This document shows positions 23,761 through 32,124 of a stretch of DNA of 34,812 bases, one piece after another. Within the stretch, counting starts at the first letter, position 1, and every line of letters starts with the position of its first letter. The stretch lies in assembly GCA_002480345.1 (NCBI GenBank), contig DLBY01000013.1, positions 1 through 34,812 on the forward strand, written 5' to 3'. This DNA comes from Phycisphaerales bacterium UBA7812. GTDB lineage: Bacteria > Planctomycetota > Phycisphaerae > Phycisphaerales > UBA1924. The notes below the pieces were generated by a model. The model did not search any database, was not told the DNA's origin, and was given only the letters and a program-made list of their open reading frames with translations. The position numbers were made by a program, and so were the translations under genes.

Positions 23761-24873
23761 GTGACCACGCTCCCGATCATTCACACCCCGGGCGATCACG
23801 GGAACGCGGGGTTCCTGCACGGCCGTGCCGTCTATGACATCTTCGAGCCGGCATTCGTGCGCAACTATTTGGATCATCTGAGCGACGCGATCGGTTTCAC
23901 GCTCGACGATCTCGAGCAACAGGCGTCGGCATGGATGGATGCGCTCCCCCACCACTTCCAGGATGAGATCGTCGGCATGGCGCACGGCGCCGGAGTGCCG
24001 ATCGGTACCGTCTGCGAGGTGCTCTATGCGGATATCGCGAGGCCTTCGCGAGGCCCCGGGGAGCCGCGGACCACGACGGACCGCGTGGTCTCAAGCGGTC
24101 CGATGTGCAGCGCACTCATCGCGACACTCGATGACGGACGCCCGTGGCTTGGGCGGAACTGCGACTGGCTGACGCCCACGCTGCTGCGGGGGACTGCGGG
24201 CGTCGTGCATCGCGCGCCGAACCGGATCCCCTCGATCGGGGTCGGGATTCGCGGGGATGTTGACATCGACACGGGGATGAATGCCGAGGGGCTCTGGCTC
24301 CACCTGCACACGGTGCACGCCGCGGATCCGGAGCCCGAGGATCGCGAAGTGATCAGTTGGCTGTTCTGGGCCCGCGAGGCGCTGGAGACCTGCGCAACGA
24401 TCGACGAGGTGGGGTCGTTTGTCGCACGCACGGGGCGCGACAAGGGTGTGCTGGCGATCTGCCTCGAAGGGAGGACCGGTCTCGCGGCGGTCTTCGAGTG
24501 CGGTCGGGGCACGCACACTCGCCACGATCTGGACCTCGGATCGCTGCGGGGCCCCGCGTGCCTGACGAACCATTCCCCCTCGAAGCCCCATGATGAGTCG
24601 GCGCCGTGGCGCGGCCCCGGGGGCGGGACCATCGGTCGATACCGCGCGCTCCGAGCGACGGTCCGCGAGACACCCCCTCGGACCGGGCCGGACGACCTTG
24701 TGCGCACGCTCGCCCGCGAGGGCGTGGAGATGCGCACGCCCCGCTGGCTGCGGACGATCTACTCGTGCGTGGTGGAGCCCCGTGCGCGAGCGTTGTGGTT
24801 CGCCGACGGCCGCGCGGACGGCACCCCGGCCGCGAGCGGCGGCCGATGGTCGCGCGTGCACTGGGACTGGTGA
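23761..24873 (+). CDS. C45-family (acyltransferase/peptidase-like) Ntn hydrolase
   Basis: Protein of 370 residues related to peptidase family C45 (acyl-CoA:6-aminopenicillanate acyltransferase-like), which hydrolyse or transfer amide-linked acyl groups. The candidate nucleophile is Cys116 in GPMCSALIATLDDGRPWLGRNCDW, where Cys at the start of a strand and GRNxDW are family hallmarks. The N-terminal GFLHGRAV and the mid-region MNAEGLWLHLHTV and LTNHSPSKPHDE segments also fit. The start is GTG 23761. No ribosome-binding site precedes it, and a TACACT hexamer (23750-23755) lies only 5 bases upstream, which would fit a leaderless message. No signal peptide is seen. The substrate is unknown and neighbours give no clue. 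Confidence 0.78.
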   Translation: MTTLPIIHTPGDHGNAGFLHGRAVYDIFEPAFVRNYLDHLSDAIGFTLDDLEQQASAWMDALPHHFQDEIVGMAHGAGVPIGTVCEVLYADIARPSRGPGEPRTTTDRVVSSGPMCSALIATLDDGRPWLGRNCDWLTPTLLRGTAGVVHRAPNRIPSIGVGIRGDVDIDTGMNAEGLWLHLHTVHAADPEPEDREVISWLFWAREALETCATIDEVGSFVARTGRDKGVLAICLEGRTGLAAVFECGRGTHTRHDLDLGSLRGPACLTNHSPSKPHDESAPWRGPGGGTIGRYRALRATVRETPPRTGPDDLVRTLAREGVEMRTPRWLRTIYSCVVEPRARALWFADGRADGTPAASGGRWSRVHWDW

Positions 24874-24903
24874 TGACCGCGCGCCCGACCGGGCGGGGGC
24901 TGC

Positions 24904-26259
24904 TCAGGCCTTGACGAGTCGGCCCTTGATCGCGTCCGCGTGATCAGCGAACGCGTTCCGGGAATCGACGATCAGGCTCGCGTGCTGGGCGATCTGGGCG
25001 TAATCGAACGCCTTGTGATCGGTGACGACAACGATGGCGTCGTAGGACGCGATCGCGTCGGGCGTCAGTTCGACGCTCTTCATGCCCAGGTCGCCCCGCC
25101 GAACGGGCTTGGACTCGGGGACATGCGGGTCGCTGTAGTCGACGGCGCTGCCCAGTTCGCGGAACAGCTCGATGATCTCGAACGCGGGTGATTCGCGCGT
25201 GTCGTCGACATCGGGCTTGTAGGCAAGGCCGAGAATGAGCACACGAGCGCCGTTCGCGGGCTTCTTCTGCTCGTTCAGGGCGTGCATCGTCCGGTCCACG
25301 ACATACTGGGGCATGACGGTGTTGACCTCGCCCGCGAGCTCGATGAACCGCGTGGGACGCCCCACTTCCTTGGCTTTCCAGGTGAGGTAGAACGGGTCGA
25401 TCGGGATGCAGTGCCCGCCCAGGCCCGGGCCCGGATAGAACGGCATGAACCCGAACGGCTTGGTCGAGGCGGCCTTGACGACCTCCCAGACATCGATACC
25501 CATCTCGGTCAGGACGACCTTCATCTCGTTGACCAGCGCGATGTTCACGGCGCGGAAGATGTTCTCGAGGAGCTTGGCCGCCTCGGCGATCTCCGCGTTC
25601 TTCACGGGTTGGACGCTCGCGATGCCCTTGGAATAGGCCTTGACCGCGAGGTCGGTCGCGATGTCGTCGAGCCCGCCCACCAGCTTGGGGATGCTCGCGG
25701 TGGTGTGGCTCTTCCGCCCGGGATCCTCTCGCTCAGGGCTGTAAGCGACGAAGTAGTCGCGCCCGCAGACGAGCGACTCGTCGCAATTGGCGCGGATCGC
25801 GCCGTGGAACTCGTCGCGGGTCGTGCCGGGGTAGGTCGTGGATTCGAGGACGATGAGCTGCCCCGCGCGGAGCGTCTTGCCGATCTGCTCTCCCGCGCGG
25901 ACGACATAGGACAGGTCGGGCTCCTGGTGCTGCCCCAGCGGCGTGGGCAGGCAGACGAAGATGCAGTCCGCCTCCGCGAGGCGAGCGAAGTCCGTTGTCG
26001 CTTCGAAACGGTCACCCTGCAGATCGGTGACAAGCTGATCGCCCAGGTGCTTGAGGTAGTTGCGCCCCGCGGCGAGGTCGTCGATCTTGGATTGATCCAC
26101 ATCGAAGCCCAGCACGGGGAGCCCGCCCGTGTGGAGCGCGTGCGCGAGGGGCAGACCGACATAGCCGAGCCCGATGACGCCGCAAGTGGCAGAGTTGTTC
26201 TCGATCCGCTCGATGAGACGAGCGGCGGTTTCGTTGCTGGTCTGGGTGCCCGAGGTCAT
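24904..26259 (-). CDS. UDP-sugar 6-dehydrogenase (UDP-GlcNAc/ManNAc type)
   Basis: NAD-dependent four-electron dehydrogenase of 451 residues that oxidises the C6 hydroxyl of a UDP-sugar to the uronic acid. The NAD motif GVIGLGYVG lies at 27-35. The catalytic Cys284 lies in GPGLGGHCIPIDPFYLTWKA, and this block is typical of the WbpA/WecC branch (UDP-GlcNAc or UDP-ManNAcA) rather than UDP-glucose dehydrogenase. LPTPLG, ESTTYPGTT, the YSPEREDPG segment and GLAYKPDVDDTRESPA complete the family. ATG 26259 overlaps the upstream glycosyltransferase stop. It is the last gene of the polysaccharide cluster and should supply an acidic sugar for the polymer. Confidence 0.92.
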   Translation of the reverse strand: MTSGTQTSNETAARLIERIENNSATCGVIGLGYVGLPLAHALHTGGLPVLGFDVDQSKIDDLAAGRNYLKHLGDQLVTDLQGDRFEATTDFARLAEADCIFVCLPTPLGQHQEPDLSYVVRAGEQIGKTLRAGQLIVLESTTYPGTTRDEFHGAIRANCDESLVCGRDYFVAYSPEREDPGRKSHTTASIPKLVGGLDDIATDLAVKAYSKGIASVQPVKNAEIAEAAKLLENIFRAVNIALVNEMKVVLTEMGIDVWEVVKAASTKPFGFMPFYPGPGLGGHCIPIDPFYLTWKAKEVGRPTRFIELAGEVNTVMPQYVVDRTMHALNEQKKPANGARVLILGLAYKPDVDDTRESPAFEIIELFRELGSAVDYSDPHVPESKPVRRGDLGMKSVELTPDAIASYDAIVVVTDHKAFDYAQIAQHASLIVDSRNAFADHADAIKGRLVKA

Positions 26260-26798
26260 GGGTCGGTCTCCGTGCTATCGGACGGGGGGCGGACAGACGC
26301 GGCGTCAGCGCCGGCGCTGTGGATGAATCGGCGGATCGTCTCGACAAGTTGGGTCGAGGCGGTGTTTCCGAGCGGATCGGGCCGGTCGGCAGAGAGGATC
26401 GTATCGAGCTTGCGGGCGATGTCGCCCTCGTCCATCGCGACGAGCACACCGGGCTTGCTCCCGAACCGATCCGCGGTCGCGACCTGGTGATCGTTCCGGG
26501 TTTCCTGGCGGTCGCCTCGGCGGGGCATGATGAGCACGGGCTTGGCGTGCTGGAGGGCGGTGATGATCGTGCCCATGCCGGCGTGCCCGACCAACGCGTC
26601 GGCGGTTTCGACACGCATACGGAAGGCCGCGGGCTCCAGAAGCCTGGTCCATTCCATCGATCTGGGCTCGTAGGATCCGGGCCCGATCTGAGCGAAGACG
26701 GTTGTCTCGGGATGCTGCTTGGCCCACGCGTCGACAGCACTGATGAGTCGATCGAAGCCCATCTGAGCCCCAACGGTCGCGAAAATCGTGCTACCCAT
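26256..26798 (-). CDS. PssE/Alg13-like glycosyltransferase catalytic subunit
   Basis: GT28-type C-terminal domain protein of 180 residues. ATG 26798 overlaps the preceding gene's stop (TGATG). The 275-residue open frame to 27080 is longer only because it shadows that gene. The N-terminal STIFATVGAQMGFDRLISAVDAW and the donor-binding VGHAGMGTIITALQHAKPVLIMPRRGDRQETRNDHQ are characteristic of PssE, EpsF and Alg13 proteins. In those, the UDP-sugar-binding half is encoded separately from the membrane-bound acceptor half. The partner is the gene just upstream. The sugar transferred cannot be read from sequence, but PssDE pairs commonly transfer glucuronate. Confidence 0.85.
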   Translation of the reverse strand: MGSTIFATVGAQMGFDRLISAVDAWAKQHPETTVFAQIGPGSYEPRSMEWTRLLEPAAFRMRVETADALVGHAGMGTIITALQHAKPVLIMPRRGDRQETRNDHQVATADRFGSKPGVLVAMDEGDIARKLDTILSADRPDPLGNTASTQLVETIRRFIHSAGADAASVRPPSDSTETDP

Positions 26799-27253
26799 CA
26801 GATCACACTCCCCCCATAAGAGGGGCCGCTCGGTGTGGCGAGGTGCTCCCATTGGGTGAGCCAGAGATCGGCGTAGGGCTCGACCATCTTCCCGGTCATC
26901 GAAAGCACCTCGGCGTTCGCGATGCTGTCGAGCCAGATCGTGCGTGCGCCGAGCAGGCGCGCGACGCGGAAGGCGAAGTACCCCGGTGCGGCGCCGGTCG
27001 AGATGACAACATCCGGTCGCTCCAGCAGGACGATCAAAGCGATCTTGAGCGCCATCCTCGCGAGCTTGATCTTGTTCCATCGCGTCGCATCGACGATCGT
27101 TCGGAAGCGTCCGAACGGGATATCTTCGCGATAGGACCGGCGGACGGTGACGAAGCAGGTGTCGCAGCCCTCGAACGCCGGGGCGACGCGGAGGAGCTGG
27201 ACCCAGTGCCCCCCTCCTGACGCGATCGCGAGCACGCGGGGCTTCTTAGCCAT
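26798..27253 (-). CDS. PssD/Alg14-like glycosyltransferase membrane subunit
   Basis: Protein of 151 residues related to PssD, EpsE and Alg14, the membrane-anchoring, acceptor-binding half of a split GT-B glycosyltransferase. The glycine-rich ASGGGHWVQLLRVAPAF near the N-terminus and ISTGAAPGYFAFRVARLLGARTIWLDSIANAEVLSMTGK are the family's recognisable blocks. ATG 27253 is chosen because the conserved start MAKKPRVLAIASGGG follows directly. The frame extends 52 residues upstream only by shadowing the GT2 gene. It overlaps that gene by 8 bases and the catalytic partner downstream by one base, which fits a heterodimer made from one message. Confidence 0.85.
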   Translation of the reverse strand: MAKKPRVLAIASGGGHWVQLLRVAPAFEGCDTCFVTVRRSYREDIPFGRFRTIVDATRWNKIKLARMALKIALIVLLERPDVVISTGAAPGYFAFRVARLLGARTIWLDSIANAEVLSMTGKMVEPYADLWLTQWEHLATPSGPSYGGSVI

Positions 27254-28142
27254 GGGCGGTGCTCCTCGAGGATTCATCCCGGAGCCACTGCTTATGCTCG
27301 CCGGATGCTTTCCGGTTTCTGAATCGGCGTCGGGACTCGGTCTTGACCCAGAGGTAGGTCGCGAGGGCGGTCCAGTTGAGCGGGTTGAGCGCGAGAGCGA
27401 GCAGGGCACGGCGCTGGCTCGCGTGCGTGTCGTCGGGTGCCTCGCCGAACATCTGGTTCATCTCATCCGCGGCGGTCTTGCGCCGGGTTTCGATATGGAC
27501 CAGTGCGTCGAGCGTGCGCGGCGGGTACACCGTGAAGAAGACCGGCTCGCCCTCCGAATCAGCAGAAACGGATACGCGTTCGTCGCGGCGGAAGAGCCGG
27601 CGGACATACGCATCATCACCGATGATGTCGGGGAAATCGTCGAAGCGGGCACGCCCCGCCCGGGACAGCGCGTAGACCCCGGAACCCACCATCCGATCGG
27701 TGACATAGGGCAGTCTCGTCCACACGCGGTAGTGCCGGCGGACGGAGCGATCGCAGCCCTGGAGATCGACCCGCAGCGCCGGCGCGGACGCGAGGGCAAC
27801 GCCGGCCGCGAGCGGCTGGCAGGCGGCGAACAGCGACCGGGCGGACACATCGATATCCGCGTCGACAAAGACCCGCGGGAAGTGCGACGCGGCGCGATCC
27901 CCGGTGTTGAGCGCCAGGGGCTTCGAGCCCTGCTCCAACTCGATCACACGGACCGGGGCGCCGAAGGCACGGGCCCGATCGGCGGTGTCATCCGTGCAAC
28001 CGTTGCACACGACCAGAATTTCGAGGCGGGCCCGCTCGGCCTCTGTCGCGTCTTTGAGCAGCGCTTCCAGCGAGCGGTCGATCACGCCCGCCTCGTTGTG
28101 GGCGGGGATGATGACCGAGATTGAGCCTCCGAAGCCGCTCAT
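27246..28142 (-). CDS. Family 2 glycosyltransferase
   Basis: GT-A fold glycosyltransferase of 298 residues. ISVIIPAHNEAGVIDRSLEALL (8-29), ILVVCNGCTDDTADRAR (42-58), GSKPLALNTGDRAA and the metal-binding VDADIDVS (93-100) are standard GT2 motifs. GDDAYVRRLF is the later acidic motif. The C-terminal region holds a short hydrophobic segment (LALALNPLNWTALATYLWV) that may contact the membrane. ATG 28142 overlaps the stop of the acyltransferase gene (ATGA). It is predicted to add one sugar to the lipid-linked repeat unit at the cytoplasmic face. Donor and acceptor are unknown. Confidence 0.88.
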   Translation of the reverse strand: MSGFGGSISVIIPAHNEAGVIDRSLEALLKDATEAERARLEILVVCNGCTDDTADRARAFGAPVRVIELEQGSKPLALNTGDRAASHFPRVFVDADIDVSARSLFAACQPLAAGVALASAPALRVDLQGCDRSVRRHYRVWTRLPYVTDRMVGSGVYALSRAGRARFDDFPDIIGDDAYVRRLFRRDERVSVSADSEGEPVFFTVYPPRTLDALVHIETRRKTAADEMNQMFGEAPDDTHASQRRALLALALNPLNWTALATYLWVKTESRRRFRNRKASGEHKQWLRDESSRSTAHG

Positions 28143-28723
28143 GCGTCTAGGATCTCGACGCCGGGAACGGTCCGCTTCCCGACGATCCGAGCGGGTGCGC
28201 CGACAGCGATGGCGCCGCGGGGGATGCTCTTGGTGACGATGGAGCCCGCGCCGACGACGGCGTAATCACCGATGGTGACCCCCGGGAGGACCATGACCCG
28301 GGCACCGAGCCAGACATCGTTGCCGATCACAACATCGCCCTCGTCCATCGCCTGCTTCGTGACTGGCGATCCTTCGTTGAAACGATAGTTCGCGGCTGTC
28401 AGGAAGACCTCGGGCCCGAACAGCACATCGTCGCCCAGAACGATCCGGCCGTCCCTGGGCCCCGCCCAGAGTGAGCAGCGCGAGCCGATGCGGACGCGGT
28501 CTCCGATCGAGATTCGTTCCGGGTTGGTGAACGAGGCGTCGGGACTGATCGCGGGATCCGATCCGAGGCTGATGGCACGCATCGGCTGGACATGCGAGTA
28601 GTTGTAGAAATTGATGATCTTGATCGCGTGTGCGTACGCGCGGGGATCGAGCATCGAACCGAGGAGGCGCAGCAGTTTCGCGGGCTTGGAAAGCGACTTC
28701 TTCTTCGGTGCGTCGGCGGTCAT
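28139..28723 (-). CDS. Left-handed beta-helix (hexapeptide) acyltransferase
   Basis: Protein of 194 residues related to maltose/galactoside O-acetyltransferases. The hexapeptide repeats are plain: SIGDRVRIGSRCSLWAGP, IVLGDDVLFGPEVFL, VVIGNDVWLGARVMVLPGVTIGDYAVVGAGSIVTKSIPRGAIAVGAPARIVGKR. The N-terminal 50 residues (YAHAIKIINFYNYSHVQ) are the usual helical lead-in. ATG 28723 overlaps the preceding stop (ATGA). The longer open frame to 29110 only shadows the GT2 gene. It probably O-acetylates a sugar of the surface polysaccharide with acetyl-CoA. The catalytic histidine expected of classic members is not obvious: the stretch where LacA-type enzymes have GHPV reads ANYRFNEGSPV here, so activity needs a test. 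Confidence 0.85.
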   Translation of the reverse strand: MTADAPKKKSLSKPAKLLRLLGSMLDPRAYAHAIKIINFYNYSHVQPMRAISLGSDPAISPDASFTNPERISIGDRVRIGSRCSLWAGPRDGRIVLGDDVLFGPEVFLTAANYRFNEGSPVTKQAMDEGDVVIGNDVWLGARVMVLPGVTIGDYAVVGAGSIVTKSIPRGAIAVGAPARIVGKRTVPGVEILDA

Positions 28724-29748
28724 GATGCGGACCCGATCTCGTGGCTCGGGGTACTCGCGGTGTCTGCGGGGCATTCCTCGTTCCGATCGCTCGCGGGATA
28801 GCCCCTGAGCCAGTCGCCGCGGTCGCCCCAGACTTCCCTCCAGAGCTCGGCGGATTCTCCCCACCGCCCGGGCGAGATCCGGGCGAGAAGCCCCGAGGCA
28901 ACGCGGCGCGCCGCGCCCCAGATCCAGATCAGGCCGAGCCCCAGCGGCCTGTTCACCGATGAGAAGTGACGCTTGACGAGCGTGACCCGCGCCTTGGCGA
29001 CGAGGGTGAGTTTCCCCGCTCGCTTGGGGGCGCTCGCGCCGACGAGGTGGACGATCACCGCGTCGGGGTTGATGATCGGGTGCATCCCGAGACGGCGGGC
29101 GCGGAGACACAGATCAGACTCTTCCCCGTACATCCAGTAGGAGGTATCGAAGCCGCCCAGGCGTTCCCAGGTCTCGACTCGGGTGAGCAAGAAGCAGCCG
29201 ACCACGATATCGACCCGGCGGACCGTGTCACGCGCCCACGACCCCATGCCCTCGGTGTTGAACACCTCGCTGCCGGAGAACGCGGCCGAAAGGCCCGTTG
29301 CATGGCAGAACAGGCTCCAGAGTGTGATGCGGTTCCAGCACGAGGCGATGTTCAGAGAGCGGTCGGGGAAGACGGTGCGACCGCCGTAGATGCCGGCGTC
29401 CGGGAGCGTCTCCGCGAACGCGACGAGGCGATCGATCGCGTGATCGAGTACCTCGGTATCGGGATTGAGCAGAAGGAGCCACTCGCCCCGTGCCCTCTTC
29501 GAGGCGATGTTGTTGGCGCGTGCGAAACCGTGGTTGGTATCGGAGCGGATGAAGTGGATGCGATCCCCGAATGATGCCTCGATCGCGTCGGCGGAGCCGT
29601 CGTTCGAGGCGTTGTCGATGACGATGAGTTCGAAGGGAATCGTCGTCTGCTCGAAAACGGTCTCGAGGCATCGCAGCGTCAGATCTCGGGTGTTGTAGCT
29701 CACCACGATGATCGAAACGACGGGGGATGGAGCGGTGTTCGTTGCCAT
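28720..29748 (-). CDS. Family 2 glycosyltransferase, rhamnosyltransferase-like
   Basis: GT2 enzyme of 342 residues of the WbbL/rhamnosyltransferase type. Motifs are VSIIVVSYNTRDLTLRCLETV (11-31), VIDNASNDGSADAI (43-56), NHGFARANN (72-80), LLNPDTEV with the metal-binding Asp (93-100), and GGFDTSYWMYGEESDLCLRARRLG (198-221), where the acidic pair is the likely base. The C-terminal 100 residues are basic and tryptophan-rich, typical of membrane association. The start ATG 29748 is followed by the conserved N-terminus after about ten residues. It lies 10 bases after the fucosyltransferase-like gene, one of the few non-overlapping junctions of the cluster. Confidence 0.88.
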   Translation of the reverse strand: MATNTAPSPVVSIIVVSYNTRDLTLRCLETVFEQTTIPFELIVIDNASNDGSADAIEASFGDRIHFIRSDTNHGFARANNIASKRARGEWLLLLNPDTEVLDHAIDRLVAFAETLPDAGIYGGRTVFPDRSLNIASCWNRITLWSLFCHATGLSAAFSGSEVFNTEGMGSWARDTVRRVDIVVGCFLLTRVETWERLGGFDTSYWMYGEESDLCLRARRLGMHPIINPDAVIVHLVGASAPKRAGKLTLVAKARVTLVKRHFSSVNRPLGLGLIWIWGAARRVASGLLARISPGRWGESAELWREVWGDRGDWLRGYPASDRNEECPADTASTPSHEIGSAS

Positions 29749-29758
29749 TCGGTGCGTG

Positions 29759-30727
29759 CTATGCGATCAGCCGTCGAGCGATCTTTCGCGCGATGATCTT
29801 CGGATCGTACCGGTCCACATCCACGACGGATCCCGGCGGGAACGAACCAAGACAGTGGGAAAGATACGAGAAGGTCGAGCGGCTGGCGTAGACCAGGCCG
29901 TCGCACGCGGCGAGAAGCCGCATGTCGACCAGGGCTTCGATCCCGTTCTGTCGGCGGTCCGCGCACGCGGCGCTCTGGTGCATCACCTCGCCCGGCGCGG
30001 GGAGCCATTTCTCGGTCTCGATGACCCTGGGGAAGGCGTCTCGGAACCGCTGTGAAACCGACGCGTTGTCGGTCGCGAGAAATATCGCCTCCGCGCCGAG
30101 ACGCTCCGCCAGCCTCCGGGTCCGGCTCAGCATGAGCGTCAGATCCGTCGTGCGATCGGTCATGCGCACATGTACGCCCACGGTGCGTTCCGCGAACCGC
30201 TCGCGGCGGAAACGCTCGACCTCGTCGGCGATCTCCGCTCGGATCGGGAGGTACCGCTCGAGACACGCCCCCACGACGGTGTTCAGATCCCCAGCCGATA
30301 AACCGAGCAACCGCCTTGCCTTCCCGGCGAGCTGCTCGAATCGCCCGGTGTAGTGCCAGAAAACAGCGATCGGCTCGGGCTGATCGAACCGCCGCGCGTC
30401 GACTGAATATCGCCGATGGGCGATCGGGCTGCTGTGCAGGCTCGGGTCGTCCGCCTGGATCGCTTCGGACAAGGGAGTATCGAGCCGCCCGTTCCAGGCC
30501 GCTGGTGTCACGCCCACACCTTCGCTGCATGGAGGCTCACGCAACGCTCCAGGAGGACTGAAGAAGTGGAAGACCGCGTTCTCACGCTCGAGCGAGTAGG
30601 CGTCATCGCGCCAATCCACGAACGGGCGTCGGCCCGCGAGCTCGGCCCAGAGCATGCCGCTCGCGGCGCAGAGCATGCGGTTCCCGAGGCCCCCCTTCGC
30701 CTTGATCCACGCGATGCGCTCGCTCAC
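29759..30727 (-). CDS. Fucosyltransferase-like (GT-B) protein
   Basis: Protein of 322 residues with the layout of GDP-fucose transferases of the NodZ / O-fucosyltransferase superfamily. It has an N-terminal WIKAKGGLGNRMLCAASG (8-25), a central VGVHVRMTDRTTD (183-195) with the arginine that binds the nucleotide phosphate, and a C-terminal DMRLLAACDGLVYASRSTFSYLSHCLG. I chose GTG 30727, which overlaps the upstream stop (GTGA). ATG starts further upstream would only shadow that gene. The family link rests on these three motifs and is less certain than for the GT2 neighbours. It may equally transfer another 6-deoxy sugar. Confidence 0.65.
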   Translation of the reverse strand: MSERIAWIKAKGGLGNRMLCAASGMLWAELAGRRPFVDWRDDAYSLERENAVFHFFSPPGALREPPCSEGVGVTPAAWNGRLDTPLSEAIQADDPSLHSSPIAHRRYSVDARRFDQPEPIAVFWHYTGRFEQLAGKARRLLGLSAGDLNTVVGACLERYLPIRAEIADEVERFRRERFAERTVGVHVRMTDRTTDLTLMLSRTRRLAERLGAEAIFLATDNASVSQRFRDAFPRVIETEKWLPAPGEVMHQSAACADRRQNGIEALVDMRLLAACDGLVYASRSTFSYLSHCLGSFPPGSVVDVDRYDPKIIARKIARRLIA

Positions 30728-32124
30728 GCTGTCGCCTCCCTCGGGTGCCCGTTGATGGCTGCCTCGGAGGAGGGTTGCGGACGGGGTCGTCGCCTCCGCC
30801 GCGCGAGGCGTCGTCTGGCGGGCTGGGGCACGGCCCCGAGGCTCGCGATGAGCCCGAGCGTGATGTACCAGGGGAGGATCATCTGCCCGAAGTACGAAAC
30901 GCTCCAGAAGCACATGATGTGAACGAAGAACGCGACCCCGATGGACCACGCGAGAACGAGATGCTGCTTCGTCCGATCACACTTCTTGACCATGCGCCCA
31001 ACCGTCCGGAACGACATGACGATGATGGTGAGAAACAGGATCAGGGTGAGCAGACCGCCCTTGATCGCGACGAAGACATAGTGATTCGTAACATCGTGAA
31101 GGCCCCACCCCCAGTGGGCGGTCGAGGGCGTGCCGAACATCCACCACTCTCCGGCACGGTTCACGAAGGCGTCGAAGAGCGCGTAGCGGTGGTAGCCCGT
31201 CGAGCCCGCGATGACATCCGTCTTCGCGAGCAGGGACCAGACGGGGCCGCGCATGCCGAAGTGCATAATCGTGAGCACGATCGCGAAGGCGATGAGCACA
31301 CCGCCCAGCCAGCGCCTGATGTAGAAGCAGGACGCGCCGAGACCCGCTGATAGGAGCGCGAGCACGGGCGTGCTGGAGCGGCACGCGTAGATCACGACCA
31401 TCGACGCGAGGATGCCCGCGATGAGCAGCACGCGGTCCCGGGCTCGCTCGATCGCGAGCCCGATCATCATCGGGAGGACCGAGGCCCAGAAGCACCCCGC
31501 GAGGATCGGATGGGCGAACGCGCCCTGCGCCCGGAGCTTGCCCTGGCGGATCGAGGTCACGCGCGGGACCCCGCCGAAAACACTGAACATGTTCCGGCCT
31601 GTCGCGAGTTCAATCATGAAGACCGCTGCGCACGGGATCGCGAGGGCCGCGAATCCGAGGATCGTGCAGCGGATGTCGTTCCAGTTGCGGATGAGCATGC
31701 GTGAGAGGAAGTAGATCCCCCCGGCGTCCATGATCCACCCCATGCGTTCGGTGATGCCCGCGCCGTTGGTCTGGATGGTGTACGCGAGCGTCCCGACGAT
31801 GAGCCAGAGGATGACCACCGCGTCGGTCGGCTTCCATTTGAACCCCTTGTACTCCTGCCTGAGGATCAGGCGGAGCCAACCGAACATGGTCATCACGCGG
31901 AGGAGATTGAAATCAAGACCGAAGATGACCACCCGTTGCGCGGGCGCGACGAAGCACGCCATCGTCATCATCGGGACGAGCGCAAACCGGCGCGGCACCA
32001 GCAGCATCAGCGTGCCCAGGAGCATCGTGGCGCCGAGCCCCAGCGGATGCAGCACGGTCTGGCCGTACCAGTCCTTCGCGAGTTCCTCGCGGAAGTCCTC
32101 CTGCATGGCGAGCAACGGGATCAT
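30724..32124 (-). CDS. O-antigen ligase/polymerase-like membrane protein
   Basis: Integral membrane protein of 466 residues with about ten to twelve hydrophobic segments and a large periplasmic-type loop (about 300-350: AKTDVIAGSTGYHRYALFDAFVNRAGEWWMFGTPSTAHWGWGLHDVTNHYVFVAIKGG). This layout matches the Wzy/WaaL (O-antigen ligase) superfamily, which joins repeat units or attaches them to an acceptor. The C-terminus is a basic tail (RRRLARRRRRPRP). ATG 32124 overlaps the stop of the FrhB-like gene (ATGA). The 614-residue frame to 32568 is an artefact of that overlap. With a flippase upstream, a Wzx/Wzy-type pathway is likely. Confidence 0.8.
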   Translation of the reverse strand: MIPLLAMQEDFREELAKDWYGQTVLHPLGLGATMLLGTLMLLVPRRFALVPMMTMACFVAPAQRVVIFGLDFNLLRVMTMFGWLRLILRQEYKGFKWKPTDAVVILWLIVGTLAYTIQTNGAGITERMGWIMDAGGIYFLSRMLIRNWNDIRCTILGFAALAIPCAAVFMIELATGRNMFSVFGGVPRVTSIRQGKLRAQGAFAHPILAGCFWASVLPMMIGLAIERARDRVLLIAGILASMVVIYACRSSTPVLALLSAGLGASCFYIRRWLGGVLIAFAIVLTIMHFGMRGPVWSLLAKTDVIAGSTGYHRYALFDAFVNRAGEWWMFGTPSTAHWGWGLHDVTNHYVFVAIKGGLLTLILFLTIIVMSFRTVGRMVKKCDRTKQHLVLAWSIGVAFFVHIMCFWSVSYFGQMILPWYITLGLIASLGAVPQPARRRLARRRRRPRPQPSSEAAINGHPREATA

